Shown: in pieces, positions 34,421 through 42,888 of the stretch
Position numbering within the stretch: the first letter of the stretch is position 1
Layout of the letters: each line of letters starts with the position of its first letter
Assembly (NCBI RefSeq): GCF_009932395.1
Contig: NZ_LSRS01000002.1
Span: forward strand, 86,199-142,158
Direction: 5' to 3'
Source: Sporotomaculum syntrophicum
Lineage (GTDB): Bacteria; Bacillota; Desulfotomaculia; Desulfotomaculales; Desulfallaceae
DNA length: 55,960 nt
The notes under the pieces: generated by a model
What the model was told of the DNA's origin: nothing
Seen by the model: only the letters and a program-made list of their open reading frames with translations
The model's database searches: none
Position numbers and translations under genes: made by a program

Positions 34421-35542
34421 CTAATATTTATTTACTAGCTGATTAATAAATCGACAACTTTCAATCAAATCATTACCTTGCTTAAATAAACCTCCACCTA
34501 CTAGAAATATAACTTCCCTTCCATAAACCTCTAATAGCTTCTCAATTCGGTCCAGGCTAATGCCCCCTCCCGGACTTGGGAAGATGCTTTTAATATGTTC
34601 CATTGCTACACTTGTACCCATTACTATGGCTTCACATTCTTCACGATTGAAGGAAAACCTCCCGCCATAATTGGGATAAATGATTGCATCAGCTCCGGCT
34701 AATCGGGTAATTTGCCCAAATAGAGCAAAGTGAGAAATACCGTTGTTTTTAGCTAGTACATAGCTTCCCTGAAAAGCCGGATGACTAAAGATCGGCAGAG
34801 CAATTTCATCGTTATTAGCTAAAAACCGCATTGCGTCCAACCCAACAATGGCAGGTGAAACCACCAACCCTTTAGCCCCCATTGCCTTAGCTGTCTTGGC
34901 ACGAGCTAAAAGCTTATCCATGGGTGCTGTTATATTAGGAACATAAATGCAGCGCAAACCAGTTTCCCGGTTGGCTTTCTCCACTGCCTCAACGCAGCGA
35001 TAGACCCGCTCATTAAAGGGTGCAAATACTTGATCCGTTAAGCCATGGTCGTCCTTAATAATATCAATGCCACCTAAAGCGCATTTGTAAGCCATATCAG
35101 CAAATTGTTCGGGGTTTAACCCCAATGGCTTTAATGCAGTAAATAATAGCGGCCGGTCTTTAACGCCAAGATATTCTCGCAGACCTGCACGTCCATACCG
35201 AGGTCCCTGGAATTGGCTCAACATACTATGAGGCAATTCTAGCCGTTCAACCCGATAACCCGGTTTAATACTTATATTTCCAAATACAACATTAATTAGT
35301 TGAGTAAATTCATTTGCAGTTAGTTCGTTTGCATAACTTATCGTAACCTCATAAACGTTGTTGCTCACAGGCAAAAAGTTCTCAATCCGGCCAACTATTT
35401 CATCTTTAATCATCCCATCGGGGATAAGTTCTTCCGGAAACTCCACTGTCTGCTCTAAGCAGATATCCCGTGCCTTGCGATAAGCTTCCTTCTCTTTTCC
35501 TACCAGACGGTAGATTACTGAAAATCGTTCTCCTGATATCAT
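34421..35542 (-). CDS. RuBisCO-like protein (form IV), linked to split transketolase
   Basis: The 373-aa protein aligns by eye with the RuBisCO large subunit: VFGNISI, FQGPRYG, LFTALKPLGL (Lys138, equivalent of Lys175), and GGIDIIKDDHGL (Lys163, Asp165, with His166 where RuBisCO has the metal ligand Glu204). GGG at 349-351 matches a phosphate loop. Equivalents of Lys177, Arg295, His327, Lys334 and Ser379 are missing, so carboxylase activity is not expected. The start ATG overlaps the stop of the transketolase C-half gene (TAATG), with GGTGGAGG upstream. RuBisCO-like proteins work as sugar-phosphate isomerases, enolases or decarboxylases; apiose/isoapionate and MTA pathways are candidates. Confidence 0.85.
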   Translation of the reverse strand: MISGERFSVIYRLVGKEKEAYRKARDICLEQTVEFPEELIPDGMIKDEIVGRIENFLPVSNNVYEVTISYANELTANEFTQLINVVFGNISIKPGYRVERLELPHSMLSQFQGPRYGRAGLREYLGVKDRPLLFTALKPLGLNPEQFADMAYKCALGGIDIIKDDHGLTDQVFAPFNERVYRCVEAVEKANRETGLRCIYVPNITAPMDKLLARAKTAKAMGAKGLVVSPAIVGLDAMRFLANNDEIALPIFSHPAFQGSYVLAKNNGISHFALFGQITRLAGADAIIYPNYGGRFSFNREECEAIVMGTSVAMEHIKSIFPSPGGGISLDRIEKLLEVYGREVIFLVGGGLFKQGNDLIESCRFINQLVNKY

Positions 35543-36549
35543 TACAGAGCCTCCACCTTAGCATTGCTGTGTATGGGCGCAACGTAAGCACGAGCCAGCT
35601 CATCTTCATCTATGTTGAGATCATGACCGATCAACTTGCCCACCTCTTCAATCAGCGCCGCCGCATCCAAATGATATTCGCGCATCAAGTAAGACCTGCT
35701 GGCTCCATGAATAAATGTATCCTTCAAACCAATCCGCACCAGTTTCTTGCCTATCCCGGATTCAGCCATTTGTTCGCCAATAATTGTACCTAGCCCACCT
35801 ATAATAGAATGATTCTCCATAGTGATAACACCATAATGAGAATTAGCTATTGCTTCCAATACTTGATCATCACTAAAAGGCTTAAGGGTTGTAATATGCA
35901 TATGTTGTATGGATAGCCCCACCCTTTGCATGGCTTGTATGGCATACATCGCCTCTTCTGTACATATACCGGATGATAATACCGTTATATCATTTCCTCT
36001 GCTGATAGTTCTTGCTTGGTTAAGCTGCATCTTGTCTTGTTGAGCAAACAACCGAGGTATTTCCCCCCGCAGCATACGAACATAAACCGGTCCATTAATA
36101 CTATGGGCTAAATCCAACACACTTTCCACATCTGTAGCATCACCACACTCAAGTATAGTCATATTTGGCAAAGAGCGCATTATGGAAATATCTTCAATTG
36201 ATTGGTGTGTCGCACCACCAGGAGTAGTTACTCCTGGCAAAAAACCAAACATTCGCACCGGGAGGTTTGGATATGCTACGGAAATAGCAATTTGGTCATA
36301 TGCCCGCCGGTATATAAAAACAGCAAAAGTATGGATGAAGGGATATAATCCTTCCCGTGTCATACCCCCTGCAAAACTTATCATGTTTTGTTCTGCTACC
36401 CCCATGGATAAAAAACGGTCTGGATAAGTGTCGCGGAAAAGATCAATTTCTGTTGAATTTGTTAAGTCAGCCGAAAGAACGTAAACGTCCGGTTTATTTT
36501 TAGCCCACTCTACCAAGTTTCGCGCGTGAACTTTTGATAGTATTTCCAT
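35542..36549 (-). CDS. Transketolase C-terminal half (pyrimidine and C-terminal domains)
   Basis: The 335-aa protein holds the Pyr domain of transketolase, with the cofactor-activating Glu53 in MGVAEQNMISFAGGM, and the C-terminal domain (VVEEA-type region near ITVLSSGICTEEAM, then ENHSIIGGLGTIIGEQMAE). It needs the N-terminal half encoded 21 nt upstream to form the TPP site. AAAAAGGAG precedes the ATG. Apulose-4-phosphate transketolase subunits AptA/AptB have the same split, as do some archaeal and clostridial transketolases. Confidence 0.88.
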   Translation of the reverse strand: MEILSKVHARNLVEWAKNKPDVYVLSADLTNSTEIDLFRDTYPDRFLSMGVAEQNMISFAGGMTREGLYPFIHTFAVFIYRRAYDQIAISVAYPNLPVRMFGFLPGVTTPGGATHQSIEDISIMRSLPNMTILECGDATDVESVLDLAHSINGPVYVRMLRGEIPRLFAQQDKMQLNQARTISRGNDITVLSSGICTEEAMYAIQAMQRVGLSIQHMHITTLKPFSDDQVLEAIANSHYGVITMENHSIIGGLGTIIGEQMAESGIGKKLVRIGLKDTFIHGASRSYLMREYHLDAAALIEEVGKLIGHDLNIDEDELARAYVAPIHSNAKVEAL

Positions 36550-36570
36550 CTAGTTAAACTCCTTTTTAAC

Positions 36571-37485
36571 CTATAAGCTTTTTAATATGGCAGCGTATTG
36601 TTCGCGTTCTTGTTCGGTAAAAAAACGCACGTAATGTAACTTTGGATATCTCTCTTTTAAAATTTCTATACCTCTCCATGGAATGGTATCAGCTATTACG
36701 ATCAGTGGCTTACCTTGCTGAACAGGTTCTAGAATAGGTTTCACAAGCATATCCAAATCATGGCCATCAACTCTGTATACCTTGGCTCCAAATGCAGTTA
36801 AGCGATCAGCAAAAGGTTCTATATTCATGACCTCGCACATGGCACCATCACATTGCTGGCCGTTTGCATCTATATAAATACCCAGGTTATCTAGTTTGTA
36901 AAAGGATATTGCTTGCAGGGCCTCCCAATTTTGGCCAGATTGCCATTCACCATCGGACATAAAAACCCATACCTTACCTGTATCTCCCCTTAATTTTCTA
37001 GCCATAGCTATACCGGCCGCCTGGCTTAAACCCTGTCCCAGGGAGCCTGTCATAACCTCCATACCAGGTGAGTGCATCGCACCAATCATTTCCACTGTAT
37101 AACCGTCTACATTAAATTGATGCAGTCCCTCCGGTGCCATTCTGTTCACCTCAATTAATAAAGCATATAATACCAATGCATACTGAGATGGTGATAATAT
37201 AAAACGGTCATATTGAGGTCCTTTAGGGCCATTAAATATAGCACCCGTAAATGCGTTAGGGTTATTCGGACCAGGTACACCGGTAAACGGTAGGGGCATA
37301 AGAGGTTCATCAGTTTTTCCTAAGTTCATAATACGTATATACATCGTGGCAAGTATTTCAGCAGCGGAACAGGCTTGACTTAAATACCCGCCTTTATTTA
37401 TGACGGTATGCTCCAGCACTCGGCGACGAATGCCATAAGCAACTTGCTTAACTTCTTCCTGCCAACTTGGTTGGATACCTATCAT
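36571..37485 (-). CDS. Transketolase N-terminal half (TPP-binding)
   Basis: The 304-aa protein holds the TPP domain: GHKSxA-like GYLSQACSAAEILA (residues 33-46), SPGMEVMTGSLGQGLSQAAGIA (139-160), and the metal/TPP motif SDGEWQSGQNWEAL (177-190). The family's His pair is partly replaced, so the substrate may differ from pentose phosphates. AAGGAG lies before the ATG. It is the first gene of a three-gene operon (N-half, C-half, RuBisCO-like protein). Confidence 0.88.
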   Translation of the reverse strand: MIGIQPSWQEEVKQVAYGIRRRVLEHTVINKGGYLSQACSAAEILATMYIRIMNLGKTDEPLMPLPFTGVPGPNNPNAFTGAIFNGPKGPQYDRFILSPSQYALVLYALLIEVNRMAPEGLHQFNVDGYTVEMIGAMHSPGMEVMTGSLGQGLSQAAGIAMARKLRGDTGKVWVFMSDGEWQSGQNWEALQAISFYKLDNLGIYIDANGQQCDGAMCEVMNIEPFADRLTAFGAKVYRVDGHDLDMLVKPILEPVQQGKPLIVIADTIPWRGIEILKERYPKLHYVRFFTEQEREQYAAILKSL

Positions 37486-37560
37486 TAACGTATCACTCCT
37501 TACTTTTCAGCGCATAAAACGATGGAAATATGTACTACTCATTAAATGCTTTGCTGCGTA

Positions 37561-37590
37561 GAAACGGAGGACAATAATGTCCTCCGTTTC
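37561..37590 (-). terminator. Terminator after pyruvate:ferredoxin oxidoreductase
   Basis: A 12-bp stem (GAAACGGAGGAC / GTCCTCCGTTTC) with a 6-nt loop lies just after the stop at 37620. The minus-strand tail TACGCAGC is not T-rich, so termination efficiency is uncertain. Confidence 0.55.
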
Positions 37591-37619
37591 TTAGCTAATT
37601 AATAATTTAACAGCAAATT

Positions 37620-40600
37620 TTAGCGTTCTGCCTGCTTCTTGTAGAACTCATATCTCTCCCTGGCATCTGCTTCCGTTTTAGCAAAGAGCTGTTCTGCTTG
37701 TTCCGGGAACAGTTTAGCCAGTGAACTGTAACGCACTTCGCTCATAATGAAATCTCTGAAAGAATCCAAATTTGGCTCTTTTGAGTCAAGAGTAAATGGA
37801 TTCTTGCCTTCTTTTTTGAGTTCGGGGTTAAACCTGTATAGGTGCCAGTATCCCGATTTAACAGCCCGATCCATTTCAAGCTGGCTCTTAGCCATATCAA
37901 TACCGTGGTTAATACAGGGAGCGTACGCGATAATCAAGGATGGACCGGGATATGCTTCAGCTTCCTTAAAAGCTTTAACGCATTGATCCGGGTCAGCTCC
38001 CATAGCCACCTGCGCTACATATACATAGCCATACATCATGGCCATGGCGCCGAGGTCTTTCTTTTTCGTCTTTTTGCCGGAGGAAGCAAACTTCGCTACA
38101 GCGGCCGCAGGGGTCGCTTTAGAAGACTGACCACCGGTATTTGAATATACTTCGGTATCCAACACCAGGATATTGATATCTTCACCTGATGCTAGCACAT
38201 GGTCAATGCCGCCGTAACCGATGTCATAACCCCAACCATCTCCGCCGAAGGCCCAGTTTGATTTCTTAATTAGGAAATCTTTCCGATCAGCAATCGCCTT
38301 TAGCACAGGATTGGTCTGGCCTTCTAATAGGGACAGTACTTTTGCTGCAGCAACCTTAGATGCTTCAGCACTGTTCATGCCATCCAACCATTCCTTCATA
38401 GCTCCCTTTAATTCTGGTGAAATATCCAGCGATAAAGCTTCCTGCATCAGTTCGGCAATTTTATTTCTGATCTTCTTAGTTCCCAGATACAGACCAAAGC
38501 CGAATTCCGCACTGTCTTCAAACAGAGAATTAGACCAAGCCGGACCCTTGCCTTCTGCATTCTTCGTGTAAGGCATTGAAGGAGCTGCAGCAGCCCAGAT
38601 AGAGGAACAACCAGTGGCATTTGCTATCATCATTCTGTCTCCGTATAACTGGGTAAGCAGCTTGATATACGGTGTTTCTCCGCAACCTGCGCAGGCACCG
38701 GAGAATTCCAACAGCGGCTGGCAGAACTGACTTCCTTTTACGCTGTATTTATTTACTAGATTATCTTTTACGGGAATTGTCATTGCAAATTCCCAGTTGG
38801 CTGCTTCCACATTTACCTGACTTTCAATGCTTTCCATAACCAGAGCTTTTTCCTTCGCAGGACAGACATTAACACAAGATTCACACCCCATGCAGTCTAA
38901 GGGCGTAATCTGCATGCGGTATTCCAATCCTTTCAATTGCGATCCATTAGCCGGCTTGGTTTCAAATCCTGCCGGAGCGTTCTTTAGTTCAACTTCAGTT
39001 AACAGGACAGGTCTTATGGCAGCGTGTGGGCACACCAGCGAACATCTGTTACACTGAATACAATTCTCTTTGATCCACCGGGGAACAAACGCTGCAACAC
39101 CGCGTTTTTCGTATTTAGCAGTGCCGGGCGGGAAGGTACCGTCTTCAACACCATTAAAGGCGCTTACGGGCAGTTTATCTCCCTCCTGCTTGGCCATAGG
39201 TCTTAAGATGTTGGTGATGAATTCAGGTTCTTCCATTGTAACGACCTCATCATCGGGAACATCGGCCCAATCAGCCGGAATATCAATTTTAACCAATTTA
39301 TCGATACCTGCGTCAACTGATGCATTGTTCATATTAACAAGCTTCTCACCTTTTCTACCGTAAGCCTTTTGGATCTGCTCCTTCATGTAACCTACAGCTT
39401 CTTCAAGAGGAATAACTTTAGCCAATTTGAAGAAAGCAGACTGCATAATCATATTGGTACGATTACCCAAGCCAAGCTCTCTAGCAATGCCAACAGCATT
39501 TATGGTATAGAAATTAATATTATTTTTTGCCAGGTATCTCTTCATTTTAGCCGGTAACTTCTCGTTTAATTCATCCGGTGTCCAAGTGCAATTCAGCAAA
39601 AAGCTACCGCCAGGCTTTAAGCCGGCTGTTAAATCATACATATTTACATATTGTTGGTTACTGCACGAAATAAAATTCGCGGAGCTAATCAAATAAGGCG
39701 CTTTGATCGGTTTTTTCCCAAAACGCAAGTGGGAAATGGTGATACCACCTGATTTCTTGGAGTCATAAGCGAAATAAGCCTGTGCGTAAAGATCTGTGTT
39801 GTCGCCAATAATTTCCACTGCTTGCTTATTAGCACCTACTGTACCATCAGAACCAAGTCCAAAGAACTTGCACTGGATTGTTCCTTCCGGAGTAACGTCA
39901 ATGTCTTCGCCCCTTGGCAGAGAAGTTAAACTAACATCGTCAATAATGCTGATGGTAAACCCGTTTTTAGGCTGATCCGCTTTAAGATTTTCAAATACCG
40001 CCACAACATCTGAAGGTAGCGTGTCCTTAGAACCAAGGCCGTAGCGCCCTCCAACGATAAGAGGCTTCATTTCGGAATTAAAGAATAAGTTACAAACATC
40101 TTTATATAAAGGTTCTCCGGCAGCACCGGGAACTTTAACTCGATCAAGCACAGCAATCTTCTTCACTGTTTTCGGGAAAACATCAAAGAAATATTTAGCG
40201 GAAAATGGCCTATATAAATGTACTTTAATTATACCTACTTTTTCTCCCTTGGCCATTAAATAATTAATTGTTTCCTCGGCAGCATCACAAATAGATCCCA
40301 TGGCTACAATAATATATTCAGCGTCTGGTGCTCCATAATAATCAAAGGGCTTATATTGTCTGCCGGTAATCTTGCCAATTTCCCGCATATACTCTGCAAC
40401 GATATCGGGTACTTTTTCGAAAAACGGGCTGCATGCTTCCCTGGCCTGGAAGAAAATATCCGGGTTCTGATTGGAGCCCCTGATAACCGGGCGGTCAGGA
40501 TTCAAGCTGTTGTCTCTGAAAGCTTTGACAGCATCCATATCAACTAGCTTGGCAAAATCATCGTAATCAATCGTTTCAATTTTCTGTTGTTCATGAGAAG

Positions 40601-41129
40601 TTCTAAAACCATCAAAAAAATGCTGGAAAGGTACCCTGGATTTAATTGCTGCCAAATGTGCTACACCAGCTAAATCCATAACTTCCTGAACACTGTTAGA
40701 GCACAGCTGTGCCCAACCTGTTTGAGAGGTAGCCATTACATCAGAATGGTCGCCAAAAATATTCAAGGCATGAGTAGACAGGCTGCGCGCAGTTACATGC
40801 ATAACACCGGGCAGAAGCTCGCCGGCAATTTTGTACATATTCGGGATCATCAGAAGTAAACCTTGTGATGCAGTATAGGTGGTTGACAAAGCACCAGCAC
40901 TCAGCGCACCGTGCAACGCTCCAGCAGCGCCGGCTTCAGACTGCATTTCAGTTACGTCAACTGTTTGTCCAAAAATGTTTTTCTTTCCCTGAGCGCTCCA
41001 TTCATCAACATACTCCGCCATAGGAGAGGATGGAGTAATTGGGTAAATGCAGGCACATTCGGTAAAAGCATAAGAAACATATGCTGCTGCCTTAGTCCCA
41101 TCCATCGTTTTCATCTTACGTTTTTCCAT
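37620..41129 (-). CDS. nifJ: Pyruvate:ferredoxin (flavodoxin) oxidoreductase
   Basis: The single-chain 1169-aa enzyme converts pyruvate, CoA and oxidised ferredoxin to acetyl-CoA, CO2 and reduced ferredoxin. Order: Pyr domain (ECACIYPITPSSPMAEYVDEW, TEMQSEAGAAGALHG), gamma domain, two 4Fe-4S motifs (CIQCNRCSLVCP and CMGCESCVNVCP), a further cluster/TPP region (CAGCGETPYIKLL, NATGCSSIWAAAAP), and LDTEVYSNTGGQSSKATPAAA near the end. It is the main ferredoxin source for the nearby hydrogenase. AGGAGG lies 11 nt before the ATG. Confidence 0.96.
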   Translation of the reverse strand: MEKRKMKTMDGTKAAAYVSYAFTECACIYPITPSSPMAEYVDEWSAQGKKNIFGQTVDVTEMQSEAGAAGALHGALSAGALSTTYTASQGLLLMIPNMYKIAGELLPGVMHVTARSLSTHALNIFGDHSDVMATSQTGWAQLCSNSVQEVMDLAGVAHLAAIKSRVPFQHFFDGFRTSHEQQKIETIDYDDFAKLVDMDAVKAFRDNSLNPDRPVIRGSNQNPDIFFQAREACSPFFEKVPDIVAEYMREIGKITGRQYKPFDYYGAPDAEYIIVAMGSICDAAEETINYLMAKGEKVGIIKVHLYRPFSAKYFFDVFPKTVKKIAVLDRVKVPGAAGEPLYKDVCNLFFNSEMKPLIVGGRYGLGSKDTLPSDVVAVFENLKADQPKNGFTISIIDDVSLTSLPRGEDIDVTPEGTIQCKFFGLGSDGTVGANKQAVEIIGDNTDLYAQAYFAYDSKKSGGITISHLRFGKKPIKAPYLISSANFISCSNQQYVNMYDLTAGLKPGGSFLLNCTWTPDELNEKLPAKMKRYLAKNNINFYTINAVGIARELGLGNRTNMIMQSAFFKLAKVIPLEEAVGYMKEQIQKAYGRKGEKLVNMNNASVDAGIDKLVKIDIPADWADVPDDEVVTMEEPEFITNILRPMAKQEGDKLPVSAFNGVEDGTFPPGTAKYEKRGVAAFVPRWIKENCIQCNRCSLVCPHAAIRPVLLTEVELKNAPAGFETKPANGSQLKGLEYRMQITPLDCMGCESCVNVCPAKEKALVMESIESQVNVEAANWEFAMTIPVKDNLVNKYSVKGSQFCQPLLEFSGACAGCGETPYIKLLTQLYGDRMMIANATGCSSIWAAAAPSMPYTKNAEGKGPAWSNSLFEDSAEFGFGLYLGTKKIRNKIAELMQEALSLDISPELKGAMKEWLDGMNSAEASKVAAAKVLSLLEGQTNPVLKAIADRKDFLIKKSNWAFGGDGWGYDIGYGGIDHVLASGEDINILVLDTEVYSNTGGQSSKATPAAAVAKFASSGKKTKKKDLGAMAMMYGYVYVAQVAMGADPDQCVKAFKEAEAYPGPSLIIAYAPCINHGIDMAKSQLEMDRAVKSGYWHLYRFNPELKKEGKNPFTLDSKEPNLDSFRDFIMSEVRYSSLAKLFPEQAEQLFAKTEADARERYEFYKKQAER

Positions 41130-41383
41130 TAACTAGTTAACCTCCTCTTATTTAAAAAGCTTCATTCTATCTAACACTCAGGCAATTTAAGCCTATGCGA
41201 TTTCCAACTTAATAATATAAGCCTACAACATTTAAAGTTAGATAAAGTGCTTTCATAAAGCTAATATTTACCCGCTGTTATTTACTGCTTTTAATTCTTG
41301 AACAATCGAACTTACTATTAATACTAGCATGCTTGTTAACATTGCTTATTTACAAATATAGTATTCTAGGTGAACCTCTTGTT

Positions 41384-41413
41384 AGTATATAACATATTTA
41401 ATTTATGAGTCAA
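41384..41413 (-). promoter_or_regulatory. Candidate sigma-A promoter for pyruvate:ferredoxin oxidoreductase
   Basis: TTGACT (41408-41413) and TATACT (41384-41389) lie 18 nt apart on the minus strand. They would give a leader of about 250 nt before the gene. I see no riboswitch in the leader. Confidence 0.5.
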
Positions 41414-41773
41414 CATTAATCGCATATATGAGGTATATTTATAGATATTTTGCCAAATATTACTCACATTGAACTAAAAGTACTAATCTATTTTGTTCTT
41501 CAAACCTTTATTAGCTACATTAGCGTTGCATAATGAGAATTATAAACAGCTAAAATTGGTCACATTCAGTCAAATAGGTATACAAAAACTTTCCTTGTTA
41601 AAAGTCCCATTAACATAGTCTAAGTGCAAAAAGGACTACTAAAGCACTAAACAATAGTTACTTATCGTCATGCCCAATGGTACAATATGGTGGTTTGACT
41701 CTTTTAGGCTTAATAGAAATCACTCAGATATGTTATGTATTTCATTTAATGCTCAAATCTAGCCAGAAAATAA

Positions 41774-41801
41774 AGAGGCCCCCGAAGGCACCTCTTTTAA
41801 C
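41774..41801 (-). terminator. Hairpin terminator in intergenic region
   Basis: Arms AAAGAGG / CCTCTTT with a 14-nt loop end on the minus strand in TTTATTTT. It could end the transcript from the 64-aa gene at 42312-42506. Confidence 0.55.
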
Positions 41802-42007
41802 ATTGTATAATCAGTCAAAACTCTCTTTACCATAATATAAACTATTAGAATAAAATTAACCAAGTATTTTTTTCTGGTTGGGTAAGCTCTATTAGTAAAA
41901 CTAACAAAGTAAATGGGTATAATTACGTTGTTGAGTCACAGGGATTATATACCAGAACATCGTTATCTTGTAATAGTTAAATATGCAGTATCGATTTTTT
42001 TAATGTC

Positions 42008-42037
42008 GGGGCTCTGTAGTCCTGCGCTACAGAACCC
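42008..42037. repeat. Conserved hairpin, copy 1
   Basis: Arms CTCTGTAG / CTACAGAA enclose TCCTGCG on the plus strand, with one C-A mismatch. The same loop and flank (CCTAATTT) recur at 47653-47683, where the two closing pairs change from AG/CT to GG/CC, a compensatory change. Confidence 0.65.
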
Positions 42038-42311
42038 TAATTTACATCCGGATTCACGCTCTATAGAGTTATATCAGTCAGGCCTGTTTAGTTTTTTATC
42101 GTTATTTTTAGGCATAATTTTTTCGTAAAGCATAACTTAAAAGTTATGTATACACCAAACTAGGATCAGCAAAGGCCTTAATTTAAATGGGCTTTTACCC
42201 ATTTATATCTAATAAAATGCCATGGTCCCGGTAATAGTGTTTCTTTTGTAGTAGCCTAAAATTTTCTCCTTTTTTCTTATTTAATTTGTGAATACCCTAT
42301 CGCAATGATAT

Positions 42312-42506
42312 TTATAAGTTATATCTGGGATGTCCTCTAACCAGCGGTAGAGATATGTCGGGGCTATTTTCCGAAACAGCACCAGCATAATTAATTGTAA
42401 ATGAACCCCGAACGCGTTTCACCTTCCTATCTTCACAGGTTAATAATCTCGAGCATTGATCAGATAAATATTTCTCATTGATATAGTTGACTGCATTGTA
42501 CGCCAT
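42312..42506 (-). CDS. Small hypothetical protein, 64 aa, paralog of 47978-48205
   Basis: The protein starts MAYNAVNYINEKYL and ends in a 28-residue block beginning RGSFTINYAGAV and containing LPLVRGHP. The 75-aa protein at 47978-48205 has MEYIVYDYISEKYL and RGS...LPLGRGDP, with 13 of 28 identical residues in the gap-free C-terminal block. GGAGG lies 9 nt before the ATG. No known family is recognised. The two copies lie on either side of the hydABC operon, in the same orientation. Confidence 0.6.
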   Translation of the reverse strand: MAYNAVNYINEKYLSDQCSRLLTCEDRKVKRVRGSFTINYAGAVSENSPDISLPLVRGHPRYNL

Positions 42507-42520
42507 TAAGCAATACCTCC

Positions 42521-42610
42521 AATGGTAGTATTAAGCGCGCGCTAATTAATAACTGTTTTAAGTTTAATACTAACATAGTAGCACAAATACCAAATTTTGT
42601 AATTATTGCC
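42521..42610 (-). promoter_or_regulatory. Conserved upstream box, copy 1
   Basis: On the minus strand this segment carries a TTTGTGC-like start, TATTAAAC.TAAAA and TTAGCGCGCGC, ending about 30 nt before the 64-aa gene. The same order with few changes occurs at 48229-48300. It probably holds the promoter or operator, but I cannot assign a sigma factor. Confidence 0.5.
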
Positions 42611-42795
42611 AATGCAATCAAAATACATTACACATACTCATGCACTCTCTTTCTAAAACAGATTTACTGGTTGGAAATAACTATATATTTAAGTTTTTCA
42701 ATTTTGCTATTAATGATTGCATAATGTTGTATCATAACATGACAACATAAAATCTTTGGTTGATAAAATAAACCATGTAAATTAACCAAGACATA

Positions 42796-42836
42796 AAAAA
42801 GAAAGAAACTACAAAATTTGTGGTTCCCTTCTTTAT
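42796..42836 (-). terminator. Terminator after hydA
   Basis: An imperfect long stem (AAAGAAGGGAACCACAAA paired with TTTGTAGTTTCTTTCTTT) is followed on the minus strand by six T. It lies 53 nt after the hydA stop. Confidence 0.75.
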
Positions 42837-42888
42837 TACTGTTTAACATTAAAAGTGTTCAGTTTTATAAATTTTTATATATTGAAGA

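Larger units (their letters stand above)
41414..42311. other. Long intergenic region upstream of pyruvate:ferredoxin oxidoreductase
   Basis: About 900 AT-rich nt without a supported gene. A short frame at 41913-42128 (plus) has no ribosome-binding site and spans the hairpin at 42008-42037. A terminator-like hairpin lies at 41774-41801. Nothing else is recognised. Confidence 0.5.

Noticed and set aside
36550-36570. Transketolase split as a sequencing error or pseudogene
   Set aside because: The two halves have separate good ribosome-binding sites and complete domain boundaries, so a natural split gene is more likely.
41913-42128. Plus-strand frame of 71 codons
   Set aside because: No ribosome-binding site, and it runs through the conserved hairpin; composition is that of AT-rich intergenic DNA.
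42664-42849. Minus-strand frame of 61 codons after hydA
   Set aside because: Its start lies over the hydA terminator and the sequence is AT-rich with no family features.
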